The notes: generated by a model from the sequence alone, not told the origin. A DNA stretch of 64,000 bases from Streptomyces sp. QL37 (GCF_002941025.1 NZ_PTJS01000001.1:2976001-3040000); one strand, 5' to 3'. Shown: positions 1-8,910, counted from the first letter of the stretch. Program-made: numbers and translations.

Positions 1-971
1 GGAGTGTCGTCACCGTGGTCGGCACGGCCGCCGTGTTCCTGGCGGTCTTCGACAACGTCCAGCGCACGGCGTTCTTCAAGTTCACCGCGCACCACATCGC
101 GGGCGAACGTGCTGTGGCCTTCAACAGCCTGATCGGCATCGCGATCCAGGCGGGCAGCCTGATCGGGATGGCGGCACTCGGCCTGGTCCTGATGATCGGT
201 ACGGCCACCCAGGCCCTTCTGGTCGACGTGGCGGTCTCCCTGGTCGCGGCGACGGTGGTCTCGAGGCTGCGTGCCCCACGCCGGGAGTCCGCGGGACGGC
301 TCCGGGAAAGCACCCTGCGCTCGGCGCTGCCCGACCTGCTCCGCGACTGGGCGGGCCTCTTCCGCCGGCACCGCCACGAGGCCGTGGTCTTCGGGATGGT
401 CCTGATGTGCGCGGGCGACTTCGTGTACTCCTACAGCCTCTCCACCCTGGTGGTGCCCCTCGTCGACGCCTGGCACGGCGGGCAGCCGTGGGCCATCTCG
501 GCTCTGGAGGGCACATTGGGAGCCGGGATGATCGCGGCGACCTTCTTCACCCGGCACACCGTGCGTCTGGCACTGCTCCCGCTCTGGGTGTCGCTCCAGG
601 CGGTGATCGCGGTGGCGCTCGCCTTCACCACCACGCCCGCACTGCACTACGCAGGGTTCTTCCTGGCCGGCTTCGCCAACCTGAACGCCATCACCCTCCT
701 CCTGACGCTTCTTCAGCAGCAGGCCGGCCCGCTGGACAAGGCGAAGATGGCCTCCCTGCGGCTGCTGGCGATCGGCGGCGGGACCGCCGCCCTGATGCCG
801 GTGCTGGGTGTCGCCGCCCGGCAGTCGCTCACCACCGCCTTCCTCACCCTCGCCGCGCTGCTCGTACCCTTCGCGGCCTGCGGGTTCTGGGCGGCGTTCC
901 GCTTCGTCCCCCGCGCCGCCGGCGCGGCGAAGGACGAGGCCGGGACGCAGCCGGAGCTGACACCCGCCTGA
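1..971 (+). CDS. MFS transporter, 5'-truncated by the window edge
   Basis: This is the C-terminal part of a major facilitator superfamily permease. The frame is open from base 3 without a convincing ribosome site, so the true start lies before the window. About 320 residues are present, against the usual 400-430, so roughly the first two to three helices are missing. The visible protein is a run of hydrophobic segments separated by short basic loops; one such loop, around residues 85-120, is rich in Arg and probably corresponds to the central cytoplasmic loop. It ends 67 bases before the aminotransferase gene and in the same direction, so it is likely the exporter of the region 1 gene set. 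The substrate cannot be told from sequence. Confidence 0.8.
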   Translation, partial: SVVTVVGTAAVFLAVFDNVQRTAFFKFTAHHIAGERAVAFNSLIGIAIQAGSLIGMAALGLVLMIGTATQALLVDVAVSLVAATVVSRLRAPRRESAGRLRESTLRSALPDLLRDWAGLFRRHRHEAVVFGMVLMCAGDFVYSYSLSTLVVPLVDAWHGGQPWAISALEGTLGAGMIAATFFTRHTVRLALLPLWVSLQAVIAVALAFTTTPALHYAGFFLAGFANLNAITLLLTLLQQQAGPLDKAKMASLRLLAIGGGTAALMPVLGVAARQSLTTAFLTLAALLVPFAACGFWAAFRFVPRAAGAAKDEAGTQPELTPA

Positions 972-1038
972 ACCGCCCGGAGCACCGCTCGCCCCACCCC
1001 TTCACGTCATCCGCCACGCCACGCCTTCTGGAGACACC

Positions 1039-2313
1039 ATGCTCTCGTTCCAGCCGGTCCCGCCCCTGGACACGGTCACGGCCCCACCGCTGCTCCTCGC
1101 CGAGCGGGCCCGCCACATGGTGCCCTCGGAGACCAGGGCCCTGTTCTCCATGGCCGCCCGGGAGGACGTCGTCTCGCTGGCCGGGGGGATGCCCAGCCCC
1201 GAAGCACTGCCGGCCCAGGCGCTGCGCACGGTCCTCGGGGACGTGCTCGGAACCGACGGGCCGGGTGCGCTCCAGTACGGCTCCGCGCAGGGGGACCCGG
1301 TGCTGCGCGAGCGGATCTGCGAGGTCATGGCGGCCGAGGGCGTCACGGCGACCCCGGACGAGGTCATGGTCACGGTCGGATCGCAGCAGGCGCTCGATCT
1401 GGTGACCCGGGTGCTCGTGGACCCGGGCGACACGGTGGTGACGGAGGGCCCCACGTACGTCACCGCGCTGAGCACCTTCGCGGCGGGCCAGGCACGGGTG
1501 GTCGAGGTCGCCATGGACCAGGACGGTGTGGTGCCCCAGGCGCTGGCCGACGCCTTCGCCCTCTGCGCGGCCGAGGGGCGCCCGGCGAAGTTCTTCTACA
1601 CGGTGCCGACCTTCCACAACCCCACCGGCCGGGTGCTCGGCGCCGACCGCAGGAGGGAGGTCCTGGAGATCTGCCGGCGGGCCGGTGTCCTGATCGTCGA
1701 GGACAACCCGTACGGGCTGCTGCACTTCGGGGAGCAGCCGCACCGGGCTCTGTGCGCCGACGCCCCGGACGGGGTGGTCTATCTGGGCTCGTTCTCCAAG
1801 ACCCTCGCTCCCGGGCTGCGCGTGGGCTGGGTCCGTGCCCCGCGCGCTCTCGCCGACACGCTGGTGCTCGCCGCGGAGAGCGCGATGCTCTCCCATTCGG
1901 GACTGGCCCAGCGGGCGGTGAGCCGGTTCCTTGGCGAATGGTCCTGGCAGGGCCATCTCGACGCCGCCCGGAGCCTGTACCGCGGACGCCGTGACGCCAT
2001 GCTCGACGAACTGGCCGTCACCATGCCGGACGGTGTGTCCTGGACGGTCCCCGAGGGAGGGTTCTTCGTCTGGCTGACGCTGCCGGGCCGGCTGGACGCA
2101 CGCGCGATGATGCCCCGCGCGATCGAGGGCGGGGTGGCCTACGTGCCGGGTTCCGGATTCCACACCCGGGGCGGCGCGCGGAACCTCCGGCTCTCCTACT
2201 CCTACCCGACGACAAGTGCCGTCCGGCAGGGCGTGCGGAGGCTGTCGGACGTGATCCGCGACGAGGTGGCCGGAGCCGGCACGCACGGGCTGCGGGAAGC
2301 GGTGGCCCGATGA
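1039..2313 (+). CDS. PLP-dependent aminotransferase, class I/II (2-aminoadipate/MocR-catalytic type)
   Basis: This 424-aa cytoplasmic fold-type I aminotransferase contains SFSKTLAPGLRVGW, whose Lys254 should form the Schiff base with pyridoxal phosphate. Other family marks are YGSAQGDPVLRE near residue 75, the cofactor-contacting VGSQQALDL, and FHNPTG followed by VEDNPYG. It resembles the catalytic domain of MocR and LysN/2-aminoadipate transaminases but has no N-terminal winged helix, so it is an enzyme and not a regulator. The start is an ATG with GGAGA seven bases upstream. Its last four bases overlap the next gene (ATGA), so the two are translationally coupled. The amino-group acceptor is unknown; the coupled M20 amidohydrolase and MFS exporter suggest a small amino-acid-derived metabolite. 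Confidence 0.9.
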   Translation: MLSFQPVPPLDTVTAPPLLLAERARHMVPSETRALFSMAAREDVVSLAGGMPSPEALPAQALRTVLGDVLGTDGPGALQYGSAQGDPVLRERICEVMAAEGVTATPDEVMVTVGSQQALDLVTRVLVDPGDTVVTEGPTYVTALSTFAAGQARVVEVAMDQDGVVPQALADAFALCAAEGRPAKFFYTVPTFHNPTGRVLGADRRREVLEICRRAGVLIVEDNPYGLLHFGEQPHRALCADAPDGVVYLGSFSKTLAPGLRVGWVRAPRALADTLVLAAESAMLSHSGLAQRAVSRFLGEWSWQGHLDAARSLYRGRRDAMLDELAVTMPDGVSWTVPEGGFFVWLTLPGRLDARAMMPRAIEGGVAYVPGSGFHTRGGARNLRLSYSYPTTSAVRQGVRRLSDVIRDEVAGAGTHGLREAVAR

Positions 2314-3575
2314 GCGGCCGCCCGACCGACGGTCTGCTGGACGACGCGCGGAGCCTCCAGGACGACCTGGTCCGGCTGCGGCGGACCCTCCATGCCCGGC
2401 CCGAGGTGGGCCTGGACCTGCCGTACACCCAGGACGCCGTGCTGGACGCCCTGGACGGGCTGGGACTGGAGATCACCACCGGACGGCGGCTCAGTTCGGT
2501 GACCGCGGTGCTGCGGGGCGCCCGGCCCGGCCCGACGGTGCTGCTCCGCGGCGACATGGACGCCCTGCCGGTGACCGAGCTCACCGGGCTGGACTTCGCC
2601 TCGGGCAACGGCGCCATGCATGCGTGCGGACACGATCTGCACACCGCGATGCTGGCCGGGGCCGCCCAGCTGCTCGCCCACCACCGGGACCGGCTGGCCG
2701 GTGACGTCGTCCTGATGTTCCAGCCCGGCGAAGAGGGATACGACGGGGCACGCCACATGCTCGACGAAGGTGTCCTGGACGCGTCGGGGAGCCGGCCGAC
2801 AGCCGCCTACGCCCTGCATGTCACCGCTTCCGGGCGGCCGTCGGGCAGATTCAGTGCCCGCGGCGGGCCGACCATGGCCGCGGTCGACAACCTGACCGTC
2901 ACGGTCCGCGGGACCGGCGGTCACGGGGCGATGCCGCACTCGGCGAAGGACCCCGTGCCGGTGGCCTGCGAGATGGTCGTCGCCCTGCAGACCCGGGTCA
3001 CCCGGGCGTTCGACGTCTTCGACCCCGTCGTGGTGACGACGGGTTCCTTCCACGCCGGGACGCAGAACAACATCATCCCGGACACCGCCGTATTCGAGAC
3101 CACGGTCCGCACCTTCTCCCCGGAGGCCCGGGCCCGCGCCGAACAGGCCCTGGCCGAGGTCTGCCACGGGGTGGCCGCGGCACACGGGGTGGAGGCCGAC
3201 GTGCGGTGGCGGCCCCTCTACCCCGTGACCGTCAACGACGAGGCGGCGGTGGACACCGTGACCCGTACCGTCGGCGAACTGTTCGGGGTGGACGGCTACG
3301 AGACGCTGCCCCGGCCGATGACCGGCTCCGAGGACTTCTCCCGGGTCGTCGACGAGGTGCCCGGGGCCATGGTGTTCCTCGGCGCCACCACGCCCGGGGC
3401 CGACCCCCTCACCGCCCCCGACAACCACTCCCCCCGCGCGGACTTCGACGAGTCCGTGCTCTCCTCCGGGGCAGCCGTCTACGCGGCGCTGGCCGCCGCG
3501 CACCTGCACGCCCCCCGCCCGACAGCACCCCACGACCCCTCCGGCCAGGCCGGATCACGAACGAGGCGAACCTGA
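2310..3575 (+). CDS. M20 family amidohydrolase/carboxypeptidase
   Basis: This 421-aa metal-dependent amidohydrolase is of the M20D type (hippurate hydrolase, N-acyl-amino-acid or IAA-conjugate hydrolases). MHACGHDLHTAML at residues 103-115 carries the Cys/His metal ligands of the M20D group, and GEEG with Glu141-Glu142 supplies the catalytic base and a ligand. GGHGAMPH lies in the dimerisation lid, and MTGSEDF and DNHSP come near the C terminus. The length is normal. It hydrolyses an amide bond on an acylated amino acid or peptide. It starts with an ATG overlapping the aminotransferase stop and ends in TGATG with the next gene, so it belongs to the same transcript. In a biosynthetic setting it could remove a protecting acyl group. 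Confidence 0.9.
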   Translation: MSGRPTDGLLDDARSLQDDLVRLRRTLHARPEVGLDLPYTQDAVLDALDGLGLEITTGRRLSSVTAVLRGARPGPTVLLRGDMDALPVTELTGLDFASGNGAMHACGHDLHTAMLAGAAQLLAHHRDRLAGDVVLMFQPGEEGYDGARHMLDEGVLDASGSRPTAAYALHVTASGRPSGRFSARGGPTMAAVDNLTVTVRGTGGHGAMPHSAKDPVPVACEMVVALQTRVTRAFDVFDPVVVTTGSFHAGTQNNIIPDTAVFETTVRTFSPEARARAEQALAEVCHGVAAAHGVEADVRWRPLYPVTVNDEAAVDTVTRTVGELFGVDGYETLPRPMTGSEDFSRVVDEVPGAMVFLGATTPGADPLTAPDNHSPRADFDESVLSSGAAVYAALAAAHLHAPRPTAPHDPSGQAGSRTRRT

Positions 3576-4210
3576 TGTACAAGCCCTGCCGAGTCCTGCT
3601 GCTTACACCCGACGCCGGACTGGTCCAAGCGGTCTCGGACACCGGGCTGGAGCCCTGGGCCCTGCGCCGCACCGGCGGCGGGGCCCCGGGCGGGATACCG
3701 CCGGAGCGGACCCTGACCACCGACGACCCGGCACGCACCCTGCGGGACCTGGCCGCAGGCGAGGACGCCGGGCACGGCATCGACTTCGTCGTGAGCGGCG
3801 GCGCCGACGAGCCCGCCGTGCTGGACGCCCTGCGGGGACTGGCCCTCGGTCCCGGGCGGACGGCGCCATGGCTTCCGGACCGTGCCGAACTGCGGGAGAT
3901 CCTCGGCCGGGGCCCCGTGCCCGGGCCCGCCGCCGGTGACGACCCGGCGCCGGTGTGCCAGGTCGACACGGTGTCCGTGAGCGGCATGCACCTCCTCCTG
4001 GACATCACCTGGCCGGAGTCCCGGCAGCCCATGGGCGAATCGGAGCAGGCCGGCGTACGGGAAACGGTCCGCCGCCTGCTCGATCTGATCGGGCATCAGT
4101 TCGGCGGGATGCGGACGGACGTGGCGCTCACGCCCACCGGTCCCAGCCCGGTGGAGATCACGGGGACGCCGGTCCTGGTCGCTTCCCTCGGGCCGGGAAC
4201 GAAGCGGTAA
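3575..4210 (+). CDS. ATP-grasp-like protein lacking the catalytic middle
   Basis: This 211-aa protein matches no family at sight, but it can be lined up by eye with the ATP-grasp ligase at 22.4 kb. Residues 1-110 look like the pre-ATP-grasp Rossmann part (CRVLLLTPDAG, FVVSGGADEPAVLDALRGL). Residues 150-200 look like the end of the ATP-grasp fold (LLDLIGHQFGGMRTDVALTP, then GPSPVEITG where active ligases have a GP-L-IEIN type motif). The intervening 150-200 residues that bind ATP are absent, and the usual final Glu-x-Asn metal ligands are degenerate (VEITG). The ATG overlaps the M20 stop. It is probably catalytically inactive, either a partner or regulator subunit or a decaying ligase. The ATP-grasp relation is inferred from pattern only. 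Confidence 0.7.
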   Translation: MYKPCRVLLLTPDAGLVQAVSDTGLEPWALRRTGGGAPGGIPPERTLTTDDPARTLRDLAAGEDAGHGIDFVVSGGADEPAVLDALRGLALGPGRTAPWLPDRAELREILGRGPVPGPAAGDDPAPVCQVDTVSVSGMHLLLDITWPESRQPMGESEQAGVRETVRRLLDLIGHQFGGMRTDVALTPTGPSPVEITGTPVLVASLGPGTKR

Positions 4211-4308
4211 CCGCCCGGGAACGGCTCCGGGCACCTTGGGATCTGTCGAGAGCGGGACGGGGAACCGGGCCGCTCGCCACATCCCACAGACCTCCTGAGG
4301 AGTTCGAG

Positions 4309-4497
4309 ATGAACGAGAACCTGAACGGCGCCCCGGCCCGGACCGCACGCATCGCCGGCGCGCTCGTCGCCCTGGTCCTGACGGTACCGGCGCTCATGGT
4401 CTCCGTCGGCAACGAACTGCCCGAGGACGGGGCGGCCGCGACGACCGTGGTACTCGCCACCAACGCCGGTCCCGCGACTCCCCCGTCGACCCCCTGA
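4309..4497 (+). CDS. 62-aa single-pass membrane peptide
   Basis: A small ORF has an excellent ribosome site (GAGGAG, six bases before the ATG) in the same direction as the genes before it. The N terminus is polar with two Arg (residues 10-13). One hydrophobic stretch follows at about residues 15-33 (AGALVALVLTVPALMVSVG), then an acidic patch and a 25-residue tail rich in Ala, Thr and Pro. This is the layout of a one-helix membrane protein or uncleaved signal anchor with the tail outside. I recognise no family. Its place at the end of an amino-acid enzyme operon, beside an ATP-grasp-like gene, also permits a precursor-peptide role, but no leader/core pattern is evident. Confidence 0.6.
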   Translation: MNENLNGAPARTARIAGALVALVLTVPALMVSVGNELPEDGAAATTVVLATNAGPATPPSTP

Positions 4498-4511
4498 TCC
4501 GGGTCCCGGCC

Positions 4512-4531
4512 CCCGGGGGCGAGGCCCCGGG
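4512..4531. terminator. Hairpin between convergent genes
   Basis: CCCGGGG and CCCCGGG form a perfect 7-bp stem with a 6-base loop inside the 35-base gap between the peptide gene and the convergent SARP gene. A bidirectional terminator is the simplest reading; no T-run follows. Confidence 0.45.
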
Positions 4532-4532
4532 C

Positions 4533-7500
4533 TCAGGCGAACACGGTCTGCGGATTGCGGACACCCATGAAGGCGTAGAGGCGGTCGGCCTCGGCCCGGT
4601 GCCCTCCGGCGGCCTCCCGGTCGCCGAGAGCTTCCTCCGCCCGGGCGATACCGGCCAGCGCGGACGCCTCCTCCGAGCAGAAACCCATGTCCACGGCCGC
4701 CTTACGGGCGTGGCGGTGAAGGACCAGGGCAGCCTCGTGGTCCCCCAGCGCGCACCGCAGATGGCCGATGATGTTCTCCACCTCCGCCAGCCGTACCGGC
4801 GTCGCCCCCGTACGGACCAGTTCCAGGGCACGCAGAGCGAGTCCCTCGGCGTCGGCGGCCCTCCCTCGCAGGTACGCCACCTTCGCGGACAGCGCGAGCA
4901 CCAGTCCCACATCCCCCGGCGCCGTACGCAGTTCGCTCAGCAGCCGCGCCTGCGCCAGGTTCTCGTCCGCCTCCTCCAGCTGTCCCAGCCCCACCTGGGC
5001 GAAGGCCAGATCCGTCAGCGACATGACCAGGTTGCCGTGGTAGCCGATGGACCGGCTGATCTCCAGGGCCCGCCGGGCCGTGTCGGCTGCCTCCGTGTAC
5101 CGGCCCCACTTCTCGTACAGCGTGCTCAGCGTGGACAGCCCCTCCGCCTCGGAGCGGCTGGCGCCCAGCTTCGCGGAGCGGGTGACGGCCTCGCTCAGCA
5201 GGGTCAGCGCCTCCTCGTACCGGCCGAGCATCGAGGCGAGGAGTCCGATGGTCGATTCGCTGTGTGCCTGGATGTGCCGGTCGCCGAGGCTCACGGCGAT
5301 GTCCCGGGCCTCCTGCGCGGCCTCCAGGCCGTCGGCGAATCTGCCCACCTTCCAGCAGGCCACCCCGACGTTCGACAGGGTGACGCAGAGCAGTTGGGGA
5401 TCGTCCAGACCGCGGGCGGCCACCAGTGCGCTCCGGCAGATATTCCACAGGTCGTCGAACTGCCCGCGGGCGTTCAGATGGAAGCTGAGGTTACGGGTGA
5501 GGCAGACGGTGTGGCGGGGCAGGCCGTGCAGCTCCGCCAGCGAGACGGCGGCCAGCAGTCCGCTGTGCTCACGGTCGAACCAGGCACGGGCGGACTCGGC
5601 GTCCTGGCAGGGCGGCATGCTGCCGTCGTACGCCGGAATGCCGGTGCCGCGCTGCTCGCGTCCCGGGAAGAGGATCTGGCAGGCCACGTCCGTCGCCGTG
5701 AGGTAGTAGCCGAGCAGCCGCTCCACCACCGCCGCGTCCTGCTGCGCGGTCGCCGGGCCGCAGAGGCTGCGGGCGAAGCTGCGTACCAGGTCGTGCAGGG
5801 TGTAGATGCCCACCTGCGGCTGCTGCACCAGCCGCATGTCCAGCAGGACCTCCAGGGTCGACTCGGCGTCATGGGGCCCGGTGCCCAGCAGGGCGGCAGC
5901 CGAGTGGACGTCGACTCCGGTGCTCGGGTGGAGTCCGAGGGTGCGGAAGGCCGCACGCTGGGGCTCGTCCAGCGCCATGTACGACAGGTGCAGCGTCGCG
6001 GAGACGCTGCGCTGCGGGGAGCGCAGTTCGTCGAGCCTGCGGGTCTCGTCGCGGAGCCGTTCGGCGAGGTAGCGCAGGGTCCACGAGGACCGGTTGCGCA
6101 GCCGGGCGGTGGCGATGCGCAGGGCCAGCGGCAGGTGGCCGCAGAGCTCGGCCAGTTCCGCCGCCGACTCCGGCTCGGCCTCGACCCTGTCAGCCCCCAG
6201 GGTCGCCGCGACGAGGGCGGCGCTGTCCTGCGGTGTCATCAGACCGACGGAGACCCAGCTGACCCCGTCGAGGTCCAGGAGGCGGGAGCGGCTGGTGATC
6301 AGGACCAGGCAGCCGGGGGAAGCGGCCAGCAGCGGAGTCACCTGGTCCACATGGGCGGCGTTGTCGAGGAGCAGCAGCAGCCGTCGCCCGGCGACCGTGG
6401 CCCGCCAGAGGTTGGCCCTGGCCTCCGTGTCGCTGGGGATCTGGTCGTCGTCCACGCCCAGCGAGCGCAGCAGGTGGTGCAGCGCGGTGCCGGGCGGGAC
6501 CGGAGGCTGCTCGCCCGGGGTGAACCCGCGCAGGTCCACGTGGAGCTGCCCGTCGGGGAACCGGTCGGCGAGCCGGTGTGCGGCCCACACCGCGAGCGAG
6601 GTCTTCCCGGATCCGCCCATGCCGTCGACGGCCACGACCCGGGCGGACCTGCTGTCGGAGCCGTCCTGCCGGTCGGCCGCGTCAACGCAGCTCAGGAGTT
6701 CGGCGAGTTCCCTGGCCCGGCCGGTGAAGTCGGCCAGCGGCTGGGGCAGGGTGCAGACCCGGACGGGCGGGGCGGGGTGTTCGCCGGGGGCGGGCGCCGA
6801 CTCCTGCCTCGGCAGCACCAGCCCGGGCTCGTCGCGCAGGATCCCCTCGTAGAGCATGGTCAGCGGCGGGCCCGGATCGACGCCCAGCTCCTCCGCGAGG
6901 AACTCACGTACCTGGCCGTACTCGTTGAGTGCCTCGGCCTTCCGCCCGGTGCGGTAGAGGGCGAGCATGAGCTGGCTGCGGAAGGGCTCGCGCAGCGGGT
7001 GGGCGGAAACCAGCATGCGCAGGCCGGCGACGAGTTCACCGCTGAGGCCGAGTGCCAGCCGCAGGTCGTAGAGCTCCTCCGTGGCCACCAGCCGGCGTTC
7101 CTCCAGGGCGGTGGCCGCCGCCTCGATGACGGAGCCGCCCTGGCCGGAGAGGACGGACCCGCGCCAGAGCCCGAGTGCGGCCTCGAGTCCGGCGACGGCC
7201 TCCTGCCGCCGGTCGTCGCGCAGGTCCTGTTCGACGGCCCGGATCCGGGCGTCGAACTCCAGCAGGTCCAACTGCCCCGGGGGCACGACGATGCGGTAGC
7301 CACTGCTGTCGGTGACGACGATCCCGTCGCCGGGGAGGCGGCGGCGCAGGTCGGAGACGGCCTTACGGACCTGGTGGGAGGCGGTCGCCGGCGGGTCCTC
7401 CTCCCAGGCCGCCTCGACGAGCCGGGGCATGGGCACGACCCGGCCGGCCTCCAGGAGCAGCATGGACAGCACCCGCTCCTGCACCACGCCGGACAGCAGG

Positions 7501-7595
7501 AGCCTCTCCCCGCCGACGGCTGCCTCCAGTGGTCCGAGGATCCGGAAGCACAGCCCTCCGGCCGCCGTCCCTCTTCCCGCGCCTTCTTCTTCCAT
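4533..7595 (-). CDS. AfsR/SARP family transcriptional regulator (wHTH-BTAD-NB-ARC-TPR)
   Basis: This is a large STAND-type pathway regulator of about 1020 aa. The N terminus has an OmpR-like winged helix (FRILGPLEAAVGGERLLL) and a bacterial transcriptional activation domain (to about residue 240), as in Streptomyces antibiotic regulatory proteins. An NB-ARC ATPase follows, with P-loop GMGGSGKTSLA at about residue 325 and LLLLDNAAHV as Walker B. The last 300 residues are tetratricopeptide-like helices typical of AfsR. I place the start at ATG 7595, which follows GGACGAGGAC; the in-frame ATG 33 bases further upstream falls inside a strong hairpin and is unlikely. It is the last gene of a leftward set with a LuxR-type regulator and a hydrolase, and is the probable pathway activator for region 3 or region 1. 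Confidence 0.92.
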   Translation of the reverse strand: MEEEGAGRGTAAGGLCFRILGPLEAAVGGERLLLSGVVQERVLSMLLLEAGRVVPMPRLVEAAWEEDPPATASHQVRKAVSDLRRRLPGDGIVVTDSSGYRIVVPPGQLDLLEFDARIRAVEQDLRDDRRQEAVAGLEAALGLWRGSVLSGQGGSVIEAAATALEERRLVATEELYDLRLALGLSGELVAGLRMLVSAHPLREPFRSQLMLALYRTGRKAEALNEYGQVREFLAEELGVDPGPPLTMLYEGILRDEPGLVLPRQESAPAPGEHPAPPVRVCTLPQPLADFTGRARELAELLSCVDAADRQDGSDSRSARVVAVDGMGGSGKTSLAVWAAHRLADRFPDGQLHVDLRGFTPGEQPPVPPGTALHHLLRSLGVDDDQIPSDTEARANLWRATVAGRRLLLLLDNAAHVDQVTPLLAASPGCLVLITSRSRLLDLDGVSWVSVGLMTPQDSAALVAATLGADRVEAEPESAAELAELCGHLPLALRIATARLRNRSSWTLRYLAERLRDETRRLDELRSPQRSVSATLHLSYMALDEPQRAAFRTLGLHPSTGVDVHSAAALLGTGPHDAESTLEVLLDMRLVQQPQVGIYTLHDLVRSFARSLCGPATAQQDAAVVERLLGYYLTATDVACQILFPGREQRGTGIPAYDGSMPPCQDAESARAWFDREHSGLLAAVSLAELHGLPRHTVCLTRNLSFHLNARGQFDDLWNICRSALVAARGLDDPQLLCVTLSNVGVACWKVGRFADGLEAAQEARDIAVSLGDRHIQAHSESTIGLLASMLGRYEEALTLLSEAVTRSAKLGASRSEAEGLSTLSTLYEKWGRYTEAADTARRALEISRSIGYHGNLVMSLTDLAFAQVGLGQLEEADENLAQARLLSELRTAPGDVGLVLALSAKVAYLRGRAADAEGLALRALELVRTGATPVRLAEVENIIGHLRCALGDHEAALVLHRHARKAAVDMGFCSEEASALAGIARAEEALGDREAAGGHRAEADRLYAFMGVRNPQTVFA

Positions 7596-7612
7596 GTCCT
7601 CGTCCCCCCGTG

Positions 7613-7653
7613 AGCGGCTCCGCGGCACTGTCGGTGAGTGCAGCGGAGCCGCT
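7613..7653 (-). promoter_or_regulatory. Nested 11+5 bp hairpin ahead of the SARP gene
   Basis: Arms AGCGGCTCCGC (7613-7623) and GCGGAGCCGCT (7643-7653) are perfectly complementary. Inside them GCACT (7625-7629) and AGTGC (7637-7641) pair again, giving about 16 paired positions around one mismatch and a 7-base loop. It lies 29 bases after the hydrolase stop and 17 bases before the SARP start. It may be a terminator/attenuator that lowers SARP expression from the upstream genes, a hairpin controlling SARP translation, or an operator. Confidence 0.6.
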
Positions 7654-7682
7654 GATTCCAGCCTGATCCCAAACGAACGACC

Positions 7683-8840
7683 CTACGCGGCGGTGCGGTC
7701 GATCGCCCTGACCACCTCGTCGATCAGCAGGATGTTCTCCTTCTCCGCGCTGTCCCCGAGCGCGAACCTGCTCCGGCCGTATCCGTATCCGATCCCGAGG
7801 CGCGGGCTCGCGAACGCCTGGGCGCCGGCCGCGCCTCCGTGCCCGAAGGCGTCCGGACCGAGGACCGGGTACCGCCGGCCGAGGGGATGGAACCCCAGGG
7901 CGAAGCTGTTCTCCCCGCCGCCCACCCGGTCGATGCCCTCGGAGTGGACCTGGGTGAACGCCTCGACGGTCTCGGCGGAGAGAAGCGCCGGCCGGTCGTC
8001 CAGGACACCGATCGCCGCCGCGTAGGCCCCGGCCATCCCCCGGGCGGAGGCGACGCCTCCCGCCGCTCCCTGGCCGAGCGCCCTCGTCAGCCGGAAGTTC
8101 GGGAAGACGGACAGGTCCGGCATGTACGCGGTGCTGAAGGCGATGTCCCGCAGCGGGTTCTCCTCCTCCACCGTCTCTCCCGGCCCCGGCACGGCGGGCA
8201 GCACGGGCAGGTAGCGGGGTTCCAGCTCCTCCGGCAGCCCCAGGTAGAAGTCGAGACCGTACGGGGAGCGCACCCGCTGCTCCCACCAGTCCTGCTGGCT
8301 GCGTCCGGTGGCCCTGCGGACGACCTCACCCGTGAGGGCGCCTATGACGAGTCCGTGGTAGCCGAAGGCGGTGCCGGGCTCCCAGTAGGGGGCCTGGGCC
8401 GCGAGCCGTCCGGCCATCAACCGGTCGTCGGCCAGCTCCTCGACGGTGAACACCTCGTCGGCGCCGACCACCCCCGCCTGGTGGGCGAGCAGCTGGCGCA
8501 GCGTGATCCGGTCCTTGCCGGCCTGGCCGAACTCGGGCCAGTAGGAGGCCACGGGGCGGTCCAGGTCGAGGACGCCGTCCTGCACGAGCATCGCCACGAC
8601 GAGGTAGACGGCCCCCTTGCTCACCGAGAACACGCCCGTGAGGCTGGACCCCTGCGTCTCCGGCCCGGCCCAGAGGTCGACCAGGCACTCCCCGTTCCGG
8701 TACACCGCCAACTGCTGTCCCGTGGGCTCCGGCTGTTCCCGTACCACCTGTGCGAAGGCGTCGCGTACCCCTTCGAACCCGTCGCGCACCTCTCCGTGCA
8801 CCGTCGGTCCGTCCTCGCCGGTCCTGCGATCCGTCGTCAA
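7683..8840 (-). CDS. Serine hydrolase, beta-lactamase/EstB family
   Basis: This 385-aa class C beta-lactamase-like esterase or peptidase has FSVSKGAVY, giving Ser72-x-x-Lys75 as nucleophile and base, and GHGGAAG near residue 340 in the position of the KTG/HGG box. There is no signal peptide, so it acts in the cytoplasm, as EstB/LovD-like esterases and acyltransferases do. I chose the TTG start at 8840 because GAAGGAGAG sits five bases before it; the frame extends further upstream without a ribosome site. It follows the LuxR-type gene by 70 bases in the same direction. In biosynthetic clusters this family can act as an acyltransferase or hydrolase; the substrate here is unknown. Confidence 0.85.
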   Translation of the reverse strand: MTTDRRTGEDGPTVHGEVRDGFEGVRDAFAQVVREQPEPTGQQLAVYRNGECLVDLWAGPETQGSSLTGVFSVSKGAVYLVVAMLVQDGVLDLDRPVASYWPEFGQAGKDRITLRQLLAHQAGVVGADEVFTVEELADDRLMAGRLAAQAPYWEPGTAFGYHGLVIGALTGEVVRRATGRSQQDWWEQRVRSPYGLDFYLGLPEELEPRYLPVLPAVPGPGETVEEENPLRDIAFSTAYMPDLSVFPNFRLTRALGQGAAGGVASARGMAGAYAAAIGVLDDRPALLSAETVEAFTQVHSEGIDRVGGGENSFALGFHPLGRRYPVLGPDAFGHGGAAGAQAFASPRLGIGYGYGRSRFALGDSAEKENILLIDEVVRAIDRTAA

Positions 8841-8910
8841 CTCGTCTCTCCTTCTTCGTTCCCGCCCGGGCGGCGCCCGGACATGTCCGCTCCCGTGCCG
8901 GCCCCACCGG

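Noticed and set aside
4599..7613. A 1004-codon open frame on the + strand opposite the SARP gene
   Set aside because: It is Gln/Gly/Arg-rich with no domain, antisense to a clear multidomain regulator; long antisense frames are expected in GC-rich genes.
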